From an uncultured Pelagibacteraceae bacterium (lineage in GTDB: Bacteria; Pseudomonadota; Alphaproteobacteria; Pelagibacterales; Pelagibacteraceae): a DNA stretch of 53,008 bases. The stretch covers positions 1 to 53,008 of the forward strand of contig CACDSN010000008.1 of the NCBI GenBank assembly GCA_902555465.1, written 5' to 3'. Position numbers and translations under genes: made by a program. Below the pieces are notes generated by a model. The model did no database searches, was not told the DNA's origin, and saw nothing but the letters and a program-made list of their open reading frames with translations. Below, piece by piece: positions 34,612 to 43,008 of this stretch; the stretch's first letter is position 1; each line of letters begins with the position of its first letter.

Positions 34612-35452
34612 AATTTTTCAAAAACCAAATAAATAAAAATCCTGTTAAATACATAATTAACGCATAAGCAGCAGTAGGGATCATATAAACAACTTCATTT
34701 GAAATTTCTGTAGCTACAAAAACTGCTAAGGTTCCATTTTGAAGTCCACATTCTAAAGATATACATTTTACTTGCTGGATTCCTGTTGCAAATTTTTTAG
34801 CAAGAAAATAAGCAATTGCCATCATTACAATATTTAAATTTAATACCACTAATCCTGCTTGGGTTAGATAATTTAAAATATTTTCTCTTTCCTCTATCCA
34901 AATAGCAATAAATACTATTAAAAATAAAAAACCGGTAATCTTATTAATAATTGATGTTCTTGAAGAAATAAAATTGTCAGCAAATTTTCTTATGATCATT
35001 CCAATAAGTACTGGGACTGCAACTACTAATGCCATTTTTAATGCTGTTCCTGTGATATTTATATCTTCAGATGCAAAACTTATTCCTAAAAGATTTGCAG
35101 AATTAAAAACGATTAATGGAACTGTTATAATGCTAATAATGCTAATAATAGCTGTCAGTGAAATAGATAAAGCTACGTCACCATTGGCAAACTTTGTAAG
35201 AATATTTGAAGTAATTCCACCAGGTGCTGCAGCTATAATCATTACTCCAAGTGCAATTTCAGGGCTAGTGCCTAAAAACTTTATTAAAATAAATGCAACT
35301 ATTGGTAAAATTATTAATTGAGATGTTAGTCCTATCAAAAAATCCTTGGGCGTTTTCACAACCCTAGTAAAATCTTGTACTGTTAATCCTAGTCCTAAAC
35401 CAAGCATTATCAATGCAAGTGCAATAGGTGCTATTTTTGTAACTATTTCCAT
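34604..35452 (-). CDS. Bile acid:sodium symporter (BASS) family transporter
   Basis: A 282-residue protein with about nine or ten membrane segments. LGLGLTVQDFTRVVKTPK at the start, a central AAPGGITSNILTKFANGDVALSISLTAI (the conserved sodium-site/crossover region) and LECGLQNGTLAVFVA are family signatures. Bacterial BASS proteins import organic anions such as pantoate, 2-oxoacids or bile acid analogues with sodium. It stands divergent from the phosphate acyltransferase gene by 78 bases. Given HpsN two genes away, an organic-acid or sulfonate substrate is possible but not shown. Confidence 0.88.
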   Translation of the reverse strand: MEIVTKIAPIALALIMLGLGLGLTVQDFTRVVKTPKDFLIGLTSQLIILPIVAFILIKFLGTSPEIALGVMIIAAAPGGITSNILTKFANGDVALSISLTAIISIISIITVPLIVFNSANLLGISFASEDINITGTALKMALVVAVPVLIGMIIRKFADNFISSRTSIINKITGFLFLIVFIAIWIEERENILNYLTQAGLVVLNLNIVMMAIAYFLAKKFATGIQQVKCISLECGLQNGTLAVFVATEISNEVVYMIPTAAYALIMYLTGFLFIWFLKNST

Positions 35453-35530
35453 ATGATAATAAATAACATAAAATCATAAAATTGTTAAAATTTCTTTATA
35501 GAATTACGAAAAAGAATTATAAGCATTTCC

Positions 35531-36442
35531 ATGTTGTCAGATAAAAAAGTAGTATGCCCAATTAATTTACTTGAAAAAGCTAGCAGTAAAAAAGGAATAA
35601 AAGCTGCAATAGTTAATGCCGGCAAGCCCCTTCCGATGCTAGCAGTTTTAGACTCTGTAAATGAAAAACTTATAGAGCCTATATTTATTGGTGATAAAAT
35701 TGAAATCCAAAAATGTGCGGATGATCTACAATGGGATATTTCAAAATATGAAATAATCCATGAACCTATTGAGAATAATACAGCAGAAATAGCTGCAAAA
35801 TTAGCGTCGAAAGACAAAGTTAAAATTATTGTTAAAGGGCATATCCATACTGATATTTTAATGAAAGAGGTTCTTAAAAGACAACACAAATTAATTAATA
35901 AAACACGTTTGAGTCATGTTTGGCATATGACTTTAGAAAAAGATGACAAACCTCTTATTATTACTGATGGAGCTTTAAACGTCGCTCCTAACTCTAAAAC
36001 AAAAATGCATATTTTAAAGAATGTAGTAAATTTTGCTAAAAGAATAGGAATTGATAGACCAAAAATTGCAATTTTATCTGCAACAGAAGAGGTAATAGAA
36101 AGTGTTCCAACAACTCTAGATGCTAAAGAATTAACAGAGCTTGCCAAATCTGAAAAAATTGATGCTGATGTTTTTGGACCACTAGCATTTGATAATGCTA
36201 TTTCTAAAAAATCAGCTGCAATTAAAGGCATTAAAAATGAAGTTGCTGGGCAAGCAGATATCTTGCTGGTTCCTAATGTAGAAACAGGAAATTCACTTGT
36301 TAAAATGATGATTTATTTTATGGGAGCTTGCGCTGCTGGAGTTGTAGTTGGAGGAAAAGTTCCAGTAGTCATAACAAGTAGATCAGATGATGCACCTGCA
36401 AGACTTGCATCTATTGCCGCTGCAGTAGTTGCATTAGACTAG
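35531..36442 (+). CDS. Phosphate acetyl/butyryltransferase family protein
   Basis: A 303-residue member of the Pta/Ptb family, with the short (Ptb-like) length. VVCPINLLEKASSKKGIK near the start, KGHIHTDILMKEVL in the middle, and TDGALNVAPNSKTKMHILKN plus ADILLVPNVETGNSL with YFMGACAAGVVVGGKVPV at the end are family signatures. It exchanges CoA and phosphate on a short acyl group. Pta is established downstream of sulfoacetaldehyde acetyltransferase in taurine use, giving acetyl-CoA from acetyl phosphate. Here it precedes hpsN by 40 bases. Which acyl group it handles is not decided by sequence. Confidence 0.85.
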   Translation: MLSDKKVVCPINLLEKASSKKGIKAAIVNAGKPLPMLAVLDSVNEKLIEPIFIGDKIEIQKCADDLQWDISKYEIIHEPIENNTAEIAAKLASKDKVKIIVKGHIHTDILMKEVLKRQHKLINKTRLSHVWHMTLEKDDKPLIITDGALNVAPNSKTKMHILKNVVNFAKRIGIDRPKIAILSATEEVIESVPTTLDAKELTELAKSEKIDADVFGPLAFDNAISKKSAAIKGIKNEVAGQADILLVPNVETGNSLVKMMIYFMGACAAGVVVGGKVPVVITSRSDDAPARLASIAAAVVALD

Positions 36443-36482
36443 TTGTTTAATTTAAAATTATAATATAAAAACCTCTAAAGTT

Positions 36483-37769
36483 ATGGCCATACAATATTTA
36501 AAGAAATCTCCAAAAACATCATCAACCGACGATACTAAAACCTCAGTTATTGTTCAAAATTTATTAAAAGAGCTTGAAAAAACAAAAGAACCAGGATGTA
36601 TAGAGCTTACTAAAAAATTTGATAAATATGATGGAGAAATAATAGTTTCGAAAGAAAAAATTGAAGAAATTAAAAAAAACTTAGATCAAAAGACTAAAGA
36701 TGACATACAGTTTTCCTTCGATCGAGTTAAGAAATTTGCAGAAGCTCAATTAAAAAATTATGGTCAAGATTTTGAAGTCGAATTATCTGATGGTCTTTTT
36801 GCAGGTCAAAAATTAATTCCTGTTAATACTGCTGGATGTTATATTCCTGGAGGTCGTTACGCACACATTGCATCAGCTGTAATGAGTGTAACAACCGCAA
36901 AAGTTGCAGGTGTAAAAAATATTATTGCATGTAGTCCACCTAAACCAGGCATTGGTGCTCATCCTACAATCGTTTATACAGCAAACCTATGTGGTGCAGA
37001 TAAGATTTTAAACCTTGGGGGTGTTCCAGCAATTGCTGCAATGACAAATGGATTATTCAACAATCCACCTGCAGATATAATAGTTGGACCTGGTAATCAA
37101 TTTGTTGCTGAGGCAAAAAGAATCTTATTTGGCAAAGTTGGAATAGATTTATTTGCTGGACCGACTGAGATAGCTGTAATTGCAGATAAAAATGCTGATC
37201 CAGAAATTGTTGCTGTAGATTTAGTTGGACAAGCAGAGCATGGATATAATTCACCAGCTTGGTTATTTACAACCAGCAAAGATTTAGCTGAAAAAGTAAT
37301 GAAAAGAGTTCCTGAACTAATTGCAGAACTTCCTGAATTGCCAAGAACAAGTGCAGAAGCAGCTTGGAGAGATTATGGCGAAGTAATTCTTTGTGATACA
37401 AACGATGAAATGGTTAAAGTTAGCGATGAGTATGCACCAGAACATTTAGAAGTTCAGACTGAAAATTTAAAATGGTTCCATGAAAAATTAACAAATTATG
37501 GATCTCTTTTCGTGGGAGAAGAAACAACAGTTGCATATGGTGATAAATGCTCAGGCACAAATCATATTTTACCTACTAAGGGTGCCGGTAGATATACAGG
37601 TGGTTTATTTGTGGGTAAATTTATTAAAACACTAAGTTTTCAGAGAATGACAAAAGAATCCACTAAAGAAGTTGGTGCTGCTGCAGCAAGAATCTCACGA
37701 TATGAGGGAATGGAAGCGCATGCAAGAACTGGTGATGTCAGATTGAGAAAATACGGATTTTCAAATTAA
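36483..37769 (+). CDS. hpsN: Sulfopropanediol 3-dehydrogenase-like (HpsN), histidinol dehydrogenase family
   Basis: A 428-residue enzyme of the HisD fold. GCYIPGGRYAHIASAVMSV, VGPGNQFVAEAKRILFG and DLVGQAEHGYNSPAW (metal Gln/His) are present, APEHLEVQ holds the catalytic Glu-His, and EAHARTGDVRL near the end has the last metal His. GAGRYTGGLFVGKF and the EAWRDYGEVILCD-like AAWRDYGEVILCD distinguish HpsN from histidine-pathway HisD. HpsN oxidises (R)-2,3-dihydroxypropane-1-sulfonate to (R)-sulfolactate with two NAD. The alternative is true HisD, but no his genes are adjacent and the SGTNHILPT region has HpsN context. The desulfonating SuyAB is not in the window. Confidence 0.82.
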   Translation: MAIQYLKKSPKTSSTDDTKTSVIVQNLLKELEKTKEPGCIELTKKFDKYDGEIIVSKEKIEEIKKNLDQKTKDDIQFSFDRVKKFAEAQLKNYGQDFEVELSDGLFAGQKLIPVNTAGCYIPGGRYAHIASAVMSVTTAKVAGVKNIIACSPPKPGIGAHPTIVYTANLCGADKILNLGGVPAIAAMTNGLFNNPPADIIVGPGNQFVAEAKRILFGKVGIDLFAGPTEIAVIADKNADPEIVAVDLVGQAEHGYNSPAWLFTTSKDLAEKVMKRVPELIAELPELPRTSAEAAWRDYGEVILCDTNDEMVKVSDEYAPEHLEVQTENLKWFHEKLTNYGSLFVGEETTVAYGDKCSGTNHILPTKGAGRYTGGLFVGKFIKTLSFQRMTKESTKEVGAAAARISRYEGMEAHARTGDVRLRKYGFSN

Positions 37770-39032
37770 CTAATTTCTATTTAATACTAGGTCTAAATAC
37801 AACGCAGCTGACCAAGAAAAATTATAGGCTCCCATAGCATGCCCACTTTTACAACTATAGTACTCATGAAATCCTTTTTGATTTATTAAATCGATTGTCT
37901 TTTTTTTTACATAACTTGAAAATATTTTATCTTTATTTTTAAGTCCCTGATAAATTATCCAGTTACAATTAATCCAAATAGGTCCACGCCAATATCTTTT
38001 TTCCTCAAAACTTTTATGATCTGGTTTTATAGATGAAAATATATATTTTTTCCCTTTATTATAATTTTTAAGATTTCTTATAATTTTTTTATTGAGTAAA
38101 TTATTTTTAATATCTGCATATAAAATAAAAAAATTAGTTATTGAAGGAACTACTATTCTTTTTTTATTTTTAATATCATACGCATAAAAGACATTTTTCT
38201 TGCTATTATATAATTTTGTTATTTGTTTTTCAGATTTCTCCGAAAATTTCATTAAATCTGAGTAATTTATATTGTATTTTTTTAAAAGAATTACAAGATC
38301 CTTAAGAGCTCTCAAAAAAATTGAGTTAAAGCCTAAATCAATTACATTAAACTTTGAAATTTTATAAAGTTTAGTTGGATTATATTTATTAGCTTTTAAG
38401 TGATTTTTAATTGTAACGTAACGATCATAATCTTTATTTAGTGGTCTCTGCTCAGGATTCACAACTTTAATATCTCCTCTTTTATATTTTAAATTTTTTT
38501 TTACTTTAACTTTGCTCATAGGCTCGTCCCAAATGGATGAATTATCATAGCCGCTTTCCCACGGATGCAATATCGATATTAGACCTTTTTCTTGAGGGTC
38601 CCTATATTTTATAAACCAATTAATATATTTTTTTAATTTTTTTACGATTACTTTAATTCTTTTTTCTTGTTTATTAGTAATTTTTTTATTTTCCAATATT
38701 TGTCTTAAAATACTTACAATTATTGGTGGCTGGGTTATTCCTGAAGATGAAATTTTATTACCACAGTTCCAAACTGTATGATTGGGAAAATATTTTGTAT
38801 TTTTATCATGAAACAAAATATGTGGTACCATTCCATCTTTCCATTGTCCTTTTAATAATGTGTTAATTTCATCTAATGCAAAATTTAAATTAAAGTGAGA
38901 ATAACCTAATGCAATAAAAGCTGAGTCCCAATTCCACTGTGCTGGATAAAGTTTATTATTAGTTGGAAGTGTGTAGCCAGATCTTCTATTATTTAATAAA
39001 GTTTTTTGAGCTTTTTTTAATAATTTTGTCAC
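37770..39032 (-). CDS. GH63-like glycoside hydrolase (glucosyl/mannosylglycerate hydrolase type)
   Basis: A 420-residue (alpha/alpha)6-barrel enzyme. YPAQWNWDSAFIALGYSHF near the N-terminus, ISILHPWESGYDNSSIWD in the middle (catalytic acid Asp) and EEKRYWRGPIWINCNWIIY (catalytic base region) are hallmark GH63 motifs shared with bacterial mannosylglycerate/glucosylglycerate hydrolases. GHAMGAYNFSWSAALYLDLV closes the barrel. It has no signal peptide, so it is cytoplasmic, fitting cleavage of an imported glycoside. It is the last gene of the sugar ABC operon (four bases after the permease). Its stop abuts the convergent hpsN. Confidence 0.85.
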   Translation of the reverse strand: MTKLLKKAQKTLLNNRRSGYTLPTNNKLYPAQWNWDSAFIALGYSHFNLNFALDEINTLLKGQWKDGMVPHILFHDKNTKYFPNHTVWNCGNKISSSGITQPPIIVSILRQILENKKITNKQEKRIKVIVKKLKKYINWFIKYRDPQEKGLISILHPWESGYDNSSIWDEPMSKVKVKKNLKYKRGDIKVVNPEQRPLNKDYDRYVTIKNHLKANKYNPTKLYKISKFNVIDLGFNSIFLRALKDLVILLKKYNINYSDLMKFSEKSEKQITKLYNSKKNVFYAYDIKNKKRIVVPSITNFFILYADIKNNLLNKKIIRNLKNYNKGKKYIFSSIKPDHKSFEEKRYWRGPIWINCNWIIYQGLKNKDKIFSSYVKKKTIDLINQKGFHEYYSCKSGHAMGAYNFSWSAALYLDLVLNRN

Positions 39033-39036
39033 TAGA

Positions 39037-40230
39037 CTAACCTTTTACACTGCCTGCTGTTAGTCCACTAACAAGATATTTTTCAAAATATATAAATATA
39101 AATAAAATAGGTAATGTTACTATCACTGAACCTGCCATTAAATACTGCCTTGGTGTTTCTGCATCACCACTTAAATATTGGATTGCTCTTGATAAAGTAA
39201 ATGAGTTTGGATTATCTAAAAACATTAAAGAAAATAAAAATTCATTCCATGCAATCATAAATACATAAAGTGCAACTGATGAAATGGCAGGTATGCTTAG
39301 CGGTAATATTATTTTTATTATAATTCCAAACCAACTTAATTTATCAAGAATTGCAGCTTCCTCTAATTCTTTAGGAATACTTTTAAAATAACCTTGAAGC
39401 ATATAAATTGCTACAGGTAATGTTGTGGCTGTATAAACAATTAGTAACCCGCTTATAGAGTTTCTCAAACCTAATTGACTAAACACCGTATACAAAGGTA
39501 TTACCAAAACTATTGCGGGAAACATGTATATTATCAATATTGATGTTGACATAAATGTTTTGCCAAAAAAATTAAGTCTAGCTATTGCATAAGCTGCTGG
39601 AATAGCAAAAATTAGAGTAATAAAAACAGTTCCGAGGGACACAATAGTGCTAGTCAAAATATATTTACCAAAATTATACGATGTAAAAATCACAAAATAT
39701 GATTTAAATAAACTTTTTAAATCTTGATTGAAATCAATTGAGAAGTCTAATGGATTTACCAATAAAGCAATTTGAGTTTTAAAACTAGTAACTAACATCA
39801 TATAAAAAGGGAAAAGTATTACAAATGAAAAAAGAACTATTCCAAATAAAGTTAAAAAATCAAAAAGAATTAATTGTGTGGAATGTTCATTGCGCAAAAA
39901 TTTGGAATTGTATTTTTTTGTTTTTGATGCAAAAAAATATAAAATAAATACTATTCCTATATTGTACCAAATTGGTAATTTATTTATCAAAAATCCATCT
40001 ACGTAAACAAAGATAAACGCAAAAAATAAAAATTTAATAATAAAATTTAATCTTTCACGTATAAATATATTTAAAAAAGAAAATAAAAATCCAAGTATAA
40101 ATATAATTTGAGTATTAAAGTTTTCTAATTTGAGTCCCTGTAGTGTAACAAGTATTTTCCATATAGATATTAAACTTAGTAAGAAAAATGACGAAATTAT
40201 AGAATAGATTAAAAGATTTTTAATTTTCAT
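39037..40230 (-). CDS. Sugar ABC permease, MalG type, with N-terminal extension
   Basis: A 397-residue protein; usual MalG/UgpE proteins are about 280. Residues 1-110 add about four hydrophobic segments (such as IIFILGFLFSFLNIFI and IGIVFILYFFA). The standard permease starts near 120 (FVILFPFYMMLVTSFKTQ), and ends with the EAA loop EEAAILDKLSWFGIIIKIIL and VAGLTAGSVKG. It forms the channel with the MalF-type partner. It overlaps that gene by 11 bases. The extra segments are unusual, and parallel the extended partner and TauC. Confidence 0.88.
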   Translation of the reverse strand: MKIKNLLIYSIISSFFLLSLISIWKILVTLQGLKLENFNTQIIFILGFLFSFLNIFIRERLNFIIKFLFFAFIFVYVDGFLINKLPIWYNIGIVFILYFFASKTKKYNSKFLRNEHSTQLILFDFLTLFGIVLFSFVILFPFYMMLVTSFKTQIALLVNPLDFSIDFNQDLKSLFKSYFVIFTSYNFGKYILTSTIVSLGTVFITLIFAIPAAYAIARLNFFGKTFMSTSILIIYMFPAIVLVIPLYTVFSQLGLRNSISGLLIVYTATTLPVAIYMLQGYFKSIPKELEEAAILDKLSWFGIIIKIILPLSIPAISSVALYVFMIAWNEFLFSLMFLDNPNSFTLSRAIQYLSGDAETPRQYLMAGSVIVTLPILFIFIYFEKYLVSGLTAGSVKG

Positions 40231-41479
40231 CTACCCTCTTTCCTAAAAGTTTAAAATAAAAAAACATAAATAAAAGTAAGAGCAAAACAATTACGATTGA
40301 AACTGCTGATCCCATTCCTATATCTGATATTGCAAAACCTTGTTGATAAACATTAATTGGTAAAGTTCTTGTTCCTGATGCACCACCAGTAAGTAAAAAT
40401 ACATCTTCAAATTTATTAAAGTTCCAAATAAATCTAATCATGAAAAGTATTGAAATTACCGCAGTAATTTGAGGCAATGTTATTTTAAAGAATTTTTGGA
40501 ATGGACTTGCGCCGTCTACATCAGCAGCTTCATATAGATCTTTTGGTATGGCCTGAAGACGTGCAAGAATAAATAAAAAGGCTAATGGGAAATATCTCCA
40601 AATTTCAAATATTATAACTGTAGTAAGTGCAAGTCTTAACTTGATGCTAAATCCAAGTATATTTATATCTAAATATTTTTGGCCAAGTAAATTAATTGGA
40701 GTGTCTAAAATTTGAAAATTCACTAATAAGCTATTCAATGTTCCGCTGTTAGGATCAAGTAAAAGTTCCCATGTATATGCAAGAGCTACAACAGGTGCTA
40801 CATAAGGAAATAATAAAACACTACGCATTAATGTTCTTCCATAAAACTTTTGATTTACCATTTGTGCAGTTAAAATTCCAAACACAATAGAACCAACAGT
40901 ACCAAAAAAGGTATAATAAAAAGTAGTAAGTAACAAATCGACAAATTCGTTCTCAAAAATAACTTTTTTAAAATTTTTTAAAGTAAAGTTTGTATTTAAT
41001 AATATATTATCTGAGTCTCCTGACAGACTTGGTTTTGAAGACTTTAAATATTTTTTATCGATTTTTGTGCTATCCTTAATTTCAAAAACAATCTCAAAGT
41101 TTTCTCTATATTTAGCAGACCAATTTCCAAAATCACACTTAACTTTATTTTTTTTAAAATTACATCTTTCATCTAAGTTAAGTGGTTTGAAATTATCAGG
41201 AAATTTATCCTCAAACTCAACATTTCTTATTTCTTGTAATAGTGAGCTATTTCTTAATTTATAGACTATTTTAATTTTATTTTGCTCATCAGGGATAGTT
41301 TTTACAATTTCTTTTGCTCTGGGCTCAGGAATTCTTATGTCTTTAAGCTGAACTTCTTTAAAGCTAATCCAAATATTTGCAAAAATTGGGAAAAGTATTA
41401 TTGCAAAAACTAGGCATACTGCTGGTAATGTTAATATATAAGCAGTTCTTTTTTCTGAATTTGATAATTTTTGTTCCAT
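40220..41479 (-). CDS. Sugar ABC permease, MalF type, with periplasmic insert
   Basis: A 419-residue permease. The first membrane segment (about 12-38) is followed by an insert of about 120 residues (45-160) before the family's NFKKVIFENEFVDLLL region. The insert has beta-strand character and a pattern like DUF11/conserved-repeat domains (a predicted sandwich): IVYKLRNSSLL, PDNFKPL, C106 and C115 around a short loop, and FEIVFEIKD. It would be in the periplasm and could contact the binding protein. The rest is standard: EAADVDGASPFQKFFKITLP as EAA loop. It is separated from the binding-protein gene by a terminator. Confidence 0.87.
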   Translation of the reverse strand: MEQKLSNSEKRTAYILTLPAVCLVFAIILFPIFANIWISFKEVQLKDIRIPEPRAKEIVKTIPDEQNKIKIVYKLRNSSLLQEIRNVEFEDKFPDNFKPLNLDERCNFKKNKVKCDFGNWSAKYRENFEIVFEIKDSTKIDKKYLKSSKPSLSGDSDNILLNTNFTLKNFKKVIFENEFVDLLLTTFYYTFFGTVGSIVFGILTAQMVNQKFYGRTLMRSVLLFPYVAPVVALAYTWELLLDPNSGTLNSLLVNFQILDTPINLLGQKYLDINILGFSIKLRLALTTVIIFEIWRYFPLAFLFILARLQAIPKDLYEAADVDGASPFQKFFKITLPQITAVISILFMIRFIWNFNKFEDVFLLTGGASGTRTLPINVYQQGFAISDIGMGSAVSIVIVLLLLLFMFFYFKLLGKRVDEN

Positions 41480-41480
41480 A

Positions 41481-41516
41481 AAAAAAAGCGGATAAAATAT
41501 ATTATCCGCTTTTTTT
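41481..41516 (-). terminator. Rho-independent terminator between sugar-binding protein and permeases
   Basis: A 15-bp stem (A7 GCGGATAA / TTATCCGC T7) with a 6-base loop. It sits 15 bases after the stop of the binding-protein gene and just before the permease ATG at 41479. Flanking A and T runs make it symmetrical, so it could act in both directions. Confidence 0.92.
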
Positions 41517-41530
41517 AATAATTTAAATTG

Positions 41531-42856
41531 TTAGAATTTAGCTAGCTCTGCATTTATTTTATCAACTGCTTCATCAACAGATATCTCATCATCCATATAT
41601 TCTCTTGTGATTCTGTTTATGAATTGAGCATTGATAATTTTTGATGCTCTTGATAGCTCACCTTCTTTAACACCCCATCTGTTAGCAGTATCTAGACCTG
41701 CTACAATGTTATTTATAACGTCTGCAGAGTAAAGGTCGGTTAAAGGTGCTTTTCTATCAACACCCACTGGAAGTTTACTCCAAGCTTTTGTATACGCTTC
41801 AGGATCGCTTGAATTTCCTCTTCTTACTGGAAACTTTCCTTCTGGAGCAATTGACAATGTGCTCGTGTAACCTTCATCCATAGAATACATGATAAACTTT
41901 TTAGCTTGATCTGTATCGGCATCAGCTGTTATTCCAAAGTATCTTATGTCAGCCCATGCAGCACCTTTTTTATTATTTGGTCCACTAAAGTTAGTTATAA
42001 AACCAGTTTTAGATGCTAATTCAGGTGAAGTAGGATCGCTATTAATTGTTGGTGGCGCAGAATCTCTTAAGCCAGCCAGCTCATCCATAATAAATGGAGA
42101 CCATATTATCATTGGAGTTTTTCCAGCGAAATAAAGTTCTCTTGATTGTTTCCAGTATAGTTCACCAGATGGACTAGCTTTTGCTAGTTTCTTGTAAAAC
42201 TCTAACGAATTTTTCAAAGCTTTACCTTGTTTCTTGGTTCCGCCTTTTTTAACTATATTTACACCATTTGCTAACAAGACATGCTCAAGAACCTGACTCA
42301 TAAAGTTTTCGTCAGTTTTAGTTGCAGCAACAAATCCAAACATATCATTGCTTGATAAGGCATCTATTGCTTTTTCAATATTTGCGTAATTAGTTGGTGG
42401 CTCCAAACCAGCTTTTTCAAAAAGGTCTTTTCTATAAACCACCATTTGTGTCCAACCATCAACTGGAACGGCAGCGATTTTAGAACCTTTTTTTGCCATC
42501 TTTAAAGCACCTGGGGCAAATGTTTTTTTGCCTAGTGCCTTAACTACATCGTTATTTGCATCAACGTCTAATATTCCGGCCTCTGCCCAAGGTAATACAT
42601 ACTGAAGTGTATGATAAATCACATCAGGTAAGTCACCTGCCGCAGCTGCTGCAGTAGCTCTTGTACCTAAATCTTTTTCCTCAATAGGAATTACTTCAAC
42701 TTTAATTCCTGTTTTAGCCTCAAAAGATTTAGCCATTGCCTCCTGCTTTTCCATTCTTGCAGGCTGGACTTCTGTAGTCCAAAATTTAATATCCGCATAG
42801 CTAGCGCCCGAAATGAACAGTGCTAAAATGGATAATATTTTTATTATTTTACTCAT
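41531..42856 (-). CDS. Sugar ABC transporter substrate-binding protein
   Basis: A 441-residue periplasmic receptor of the MalE/UgpB (SBP_bac_1) class, with a signal peptide (about residues 1-21, ending SYA). IKFWTTEVQPARMEKQEAMA opens the mature protein; FEAKTGIKVEVIPIEEKDLG, PVDGWTQMVVYRKDLFEKAG and an aromatic-rich binding cleft (ELYWKQSRELYFAG) match the family. The start has GAGGGG with six-base spacing. It binds a sugar or glycoside; the adjoining GH63 enzyme points to a glycosylglycerate-like solute or alpha-glucoside. It follows the ATPase gene by 152 bases, which should contain its own promoter. Confidence 0.88.
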   Translation of the reverse strand: MSKIIKILSILALFISGASYADIKFWTTEVQPARMEKQEAMAKSFEAKTGIKVEVIPIEEKDLGTRATAAAAAGDLPDVIYHTLQYVLPWAEAGILDVDANNDVVKALGKKTFAPGALKMAKKGSKIAAVPVDGWTQMVVYRKDLFEKAGLEPPTNYANIEKAIDALSSNDMFGFVAATKTDENFMSQVLEHVLLANGVNIVKKGGTKKQGKALKNSLEFYKKLAKASPSGELYWKQSRELYFAGKTPMIIWSPFIMDELAGLRDSAPPTINSDPTSPELASKTGFITNFSGPNNKKGAAWADIRYFGITADADTDQAKKFIMYSMDEGYTSTLSIAPEGKFPVRRGNSSDPEAYTKAWSKLPVGVDRKAPLTDLYSADVINNIVAGLDTANRWGVKEGELSRASKIINAQFINRITREYMDDEISVDEAVDKINAELAKF

Positions 42857-43008
42857 TTTTGTCCCCTCTCTCTCTATGTTAAAAAATTAATATAAAAAAA
42901 ATGAAAAACAGTTTCAATAGATAGAACAATAGTATTTGGAATACCAGATAAGACATTTTTTCATAATAGAATCGTTATAAATAAAGAATTTGACAATTCT
43001 AAGTTGTA

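Noticed and set aside
34974-35321. 115-codon frame opposite the BASS transporter
   Set aside because: The hydrophobic pattern mirrors the membrane segments of the real gene on the other strand.
36483-37769. Assignment as histidinol dehydrogenase HisD
   Set aside because: The sequence pattern (AGQKLIPVNTAGCY, AAWRDYGEVILCD, SGTNHILPT with TGGLFVGKF) fits HpsN better, and no histidine genes adjoin it.
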